NCBI GenBank assembly: GCA_900539195.1
Contig: UQBC01000038.1
Coordinates: forward strand, 1 to 23,414
Length of the DNA: 23,414 nucleotides
Source: an uncultured Oscillospiraceae bacterium
Lineage (GTDB): Bacteria; Bacillota; Clostridia; Oscillospirales; Ruminococcaceae
Reading direction: 5' to 3'
Part shown: one piece after another, positions 22,077 to 23,414 of the stretch
Layout of the letters: the number at the start of each line of letters is the position of its first letter
Position numbering within the stretch: position 1 is the stretch's first letter
Translations under genes and position numbers: made by a program
Notes under the pieces: model-generated
Told to the model about the DNA's origin: nothing
Seen by the model: the letters and a program-made list of their open reading frames with translations, nothing else
Database searches by the model: none

Positions 22077-22164
22077 TGTGCAAAATGTGCAAAATTTATG
22101 TGAAGCATATAAAAGAATAATTCTATATATAAGTTCCCATACAAAATGCACAAAATGCACAAAA
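22077..22164. repeat. Iteron-flanked AT-rich segment, putative replication origin
   Basis: Two tandem 9-mers TGTGCAAAA (22077-22094) and, 43 bases on, a degenerate CATACAAAA plus two tandem TGCACAAAA (22138-22164) flank a core with 9 G/C out of 43. The cores TGTGCA and TGCACA are reverse complements. The segment lies in the 130-bp gap directly 3' of the primase-helicase gene. A CCGCAT/ATGCGG hairpin (22176-22191) overlaps that gene's stop. Two iteron sets around an AT-rich stretch, 3' of rep, is the arrangement known for SaPI origins. Confidence 0.55.
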
Positions 22165-22183
22165 AGTCTGTAAAACCGCATTG

Positions 22184-23378
22184 TTATGCGGAAAATTCCT
22201 CTAAGCCGCTTTCGACGGCTTCAATTTCTGCGTCGGTATCAACGCCAGCCAAGCGCGGCGAATTGCCGACGATGGCATAACCTCGAACGGCATTTCTCAC
22301 TGTGCGACCGTTGACAGTAGCCGACGGAACGAGCAGTTTTCGCGCTGAAAGTTCGTCGAAAAAGTTTCTTTTGTTTTCAACGCCGAAGCCGTTGTCATCG
22401 CACCAGCTTGCATACACACTGTAAACCGCACTCGCGGCGCAATTCTGCTTGCAAGGGTGTAAGCATTCGCTGATAAACAAGCCGACTTTATCGCTGCTTT
22501 TGCGGTATTCTTCAGTTGCTTTCACGATTGACGGCGGCTGTTTCAAGCCCTCAGCACGATAAAGTCGTAAACCGTCGAGCAGCCAGTTTAAAATGCCGCT
22601 TGCGTTCTCGCTGCTTTGAAGCCGCGTTTTTAACGTTTTGTCTTGCTCTGCTGGTTCGAAATGCTTTGTAAACGGTATCACAACGACGCGTCCGCTTGAA
22701 AACAGTGTGTTGTCGTTGACAAGCGGCAAGGAGTTTGTGTTAAGAATTAATTTAAATTTTGGCGTAAACGTAAATTCCCTTTCGTAAAGCTGTCGGGCTG
22801 TGATTTTGTCGCGTCCGAGCAGCGTTTTCAACAACGCCACATCAAACAACATTCTGCGCGGCGGTTCAGACATCACCAGCAAACGCGCTCCGTCAAGCCG
22901 TGCAACGTCGCCGCTTGCAGCGCGGCTGTCTTTGTTCTTCCGTTGTGCAAGCGTTTCGGGAAGTGCTGCGGTCGCATAAGTGCCGAGAACGTGCGAGATT
23001 GTTTCAGCAAGCGTCGATTTTCCGTTTCGCGTGGTAGCGCCGTAAAACAGCCAGAACTGCTCACACGAAGTATCGGCTGTCAGCGATAAACCGCATACTT
23101 TCTGTAGATATTTGGATTTTTCGACATCGGCTTGCATAATCTCGCCGATAAATTTTTCAAAGTCGGTGCTTCTCGCTGCTGGGTCGTAAATCACATTTGC
23201 GATTTTTGAAAGCAAATCAGACGCGCGGTGCTGATAAAATTCGCCTGTCGCAAGGTTGAGTGTTCCGTTTCCGACGTTGAACAAATCATCGTTGCTATCG
23301 AGGTCAGCACGCGAAAACACGTGAACATCTCTCGCGTCACGCAGCAGCGTTTCTCGGTTGTGCAGCGCCGTGTATTTG
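22184..23378 (-). CDS. D5/P4-type primase-helicase, C-terminal part (truncated by window end)
   Basis: This is the C-terminal ~398 codons of a phage/plasmid replication protein (D5_N plus SF3 helicase, 'primase C-terminal' family). The visible D5_N part reads LFNVGNGTLNLATGEFYQHR, then GLSLTADTSCEQFWLFYG. Walker A is GATTRNGKST, Walker B with acid is LLVMSEPP, and the sensor-1-like segment is KLILNTNSLP. A C-terminal winged-helix-like region follows (SIVKATEEYRKSSDKVGLFI). It should unwind DNA at the element's origin; the primase half, if any, lies outside. The apparent start MCIRDS is not real: those bases are a sequencing adapter, so the gene must be read as 5'-partial, with genomic sequence ending at 23378. 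Confidence 0.9.
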
Positions 23379-23414
23379 CTGTCTCTTATACACATCTGAC
23401 GCTGCCGACGATAA
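23379..23414. other. Untrimmed Nextera transposase adapter
   Basis: From 23379 the sequence is the Tn5 mosaic end CTGTCTCTTATACACATCT followed directly by GACGCTGCCGACGA, the Nextera read-2 side adapter. Three bases (TAA) follow, probably the start of an index. It is a library artefact and marks an assembly end. Confidence 0.97.

Larger units (their letters stand above)
20456..23378. mobile_element. One end of a phage-satellite or prophage-like island at tRNA-Leu (partial)
   Basis: Starting just after tRNA-Leu, five minus-strand genes overlap or closely follow one another: primase-helicase, coiled coil, TerS-like HTH and two unknowns. A repeat-flanked AT-rich segment lies 3' of the primase-helicase gene. 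This order (rep, 3' origin, terS near the attachment end) is that of Gram-positive phage-inducible chromosomal islands. No integrase, regulator pair or second att copy is in view, because the window ends in the rep gene. A defective prophage or another integrative element remains possible. The exact left boundary is unknown. Confidence 0.5.

Overview
The window comes from a low-to-mid-GC Gram-positive anaerobe, most likely a Clostridia member of the Ruminococcaceae/Oscillospiraceae type. The evidence is strong purine-rich ribosome binding sites, sigma-A promoters with 17-bp spacers, T-tailed hairpin terminators, a forespore sigma factor (SigG), Gram-positive lipoprotein signals and tRNAs with encoded CCA. 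The last 36 bases are not biological: they are an untrimmed Nextera transposase adapter plus three further bases, so the window ends at an assembly edge.

Left part (1-15 kb), ordinary chromosome. A truncated Gln-rich protein is followed by a minus-strand operon. It encodes the two halves of a heterodimeric ABC exporter, one with a degenerate ATP site, and a NagZ-type glycosidase lipoprotein. The operon has a clear sigma-A promoter and a ~170-nt leader holding a hairpin and a 22-codon leader ORF. Plus-strand genes follow: a GLUG-repeat surface lipoprotein, an alpha/beta-hydrolase esterase, a LysA-type PLP decarboxylase, a coiled-coil protein, a bacterial poly(ADP-ribose) glycohydrolase and an FMN-binding split-barrel protein. 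Back on the minus strand are a MATE exporter, three small uncharacterised proteins and the remnant of a second copy of one of them. The remnant is cut by a ~200-bp element made of six consecutive GC-rich hairpins flanked by 41-bp direct repeats.

Middle (15.3-20.5 kb), regulation. A three-gene signalling operon encodes a 7TM protein with a degenerate kinase region, a soluble HisKA_3 histidine kinase and a LuxR-type response regulator. Next is sigG, whose probable SigF/SigG promoter lies inside a terminator-like hairpin. A 100-residue protein resembling the NrdD C-terminus follows; its promoter carries two NrdR-box-like sites 16 bp apart. tRNA-Ser(GGA) and tRNA-Leu(UAG) come after, separated by a strong terminator.

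Right part (20.5-23.4 kb), accessory DNA. Immediately past tRNA-Leu is a minus-strand block of overlapping genes: a D5/P4-type primase-helicase (truncated by the window end), a coiled-coil protein, a TerS-like HTH protein and two unknowns. Two sets of 9-bp repeats flank an AT-rich core directly 3' of the primase-helicase gene. tRNA-Leu edge, rep gene, 3' iteron origin and terminal terS-like gene together resemble one end of a phage-inducible chromosomal island (phage satellite). No integrase or second attachment site is visible, so this identification is an inference.
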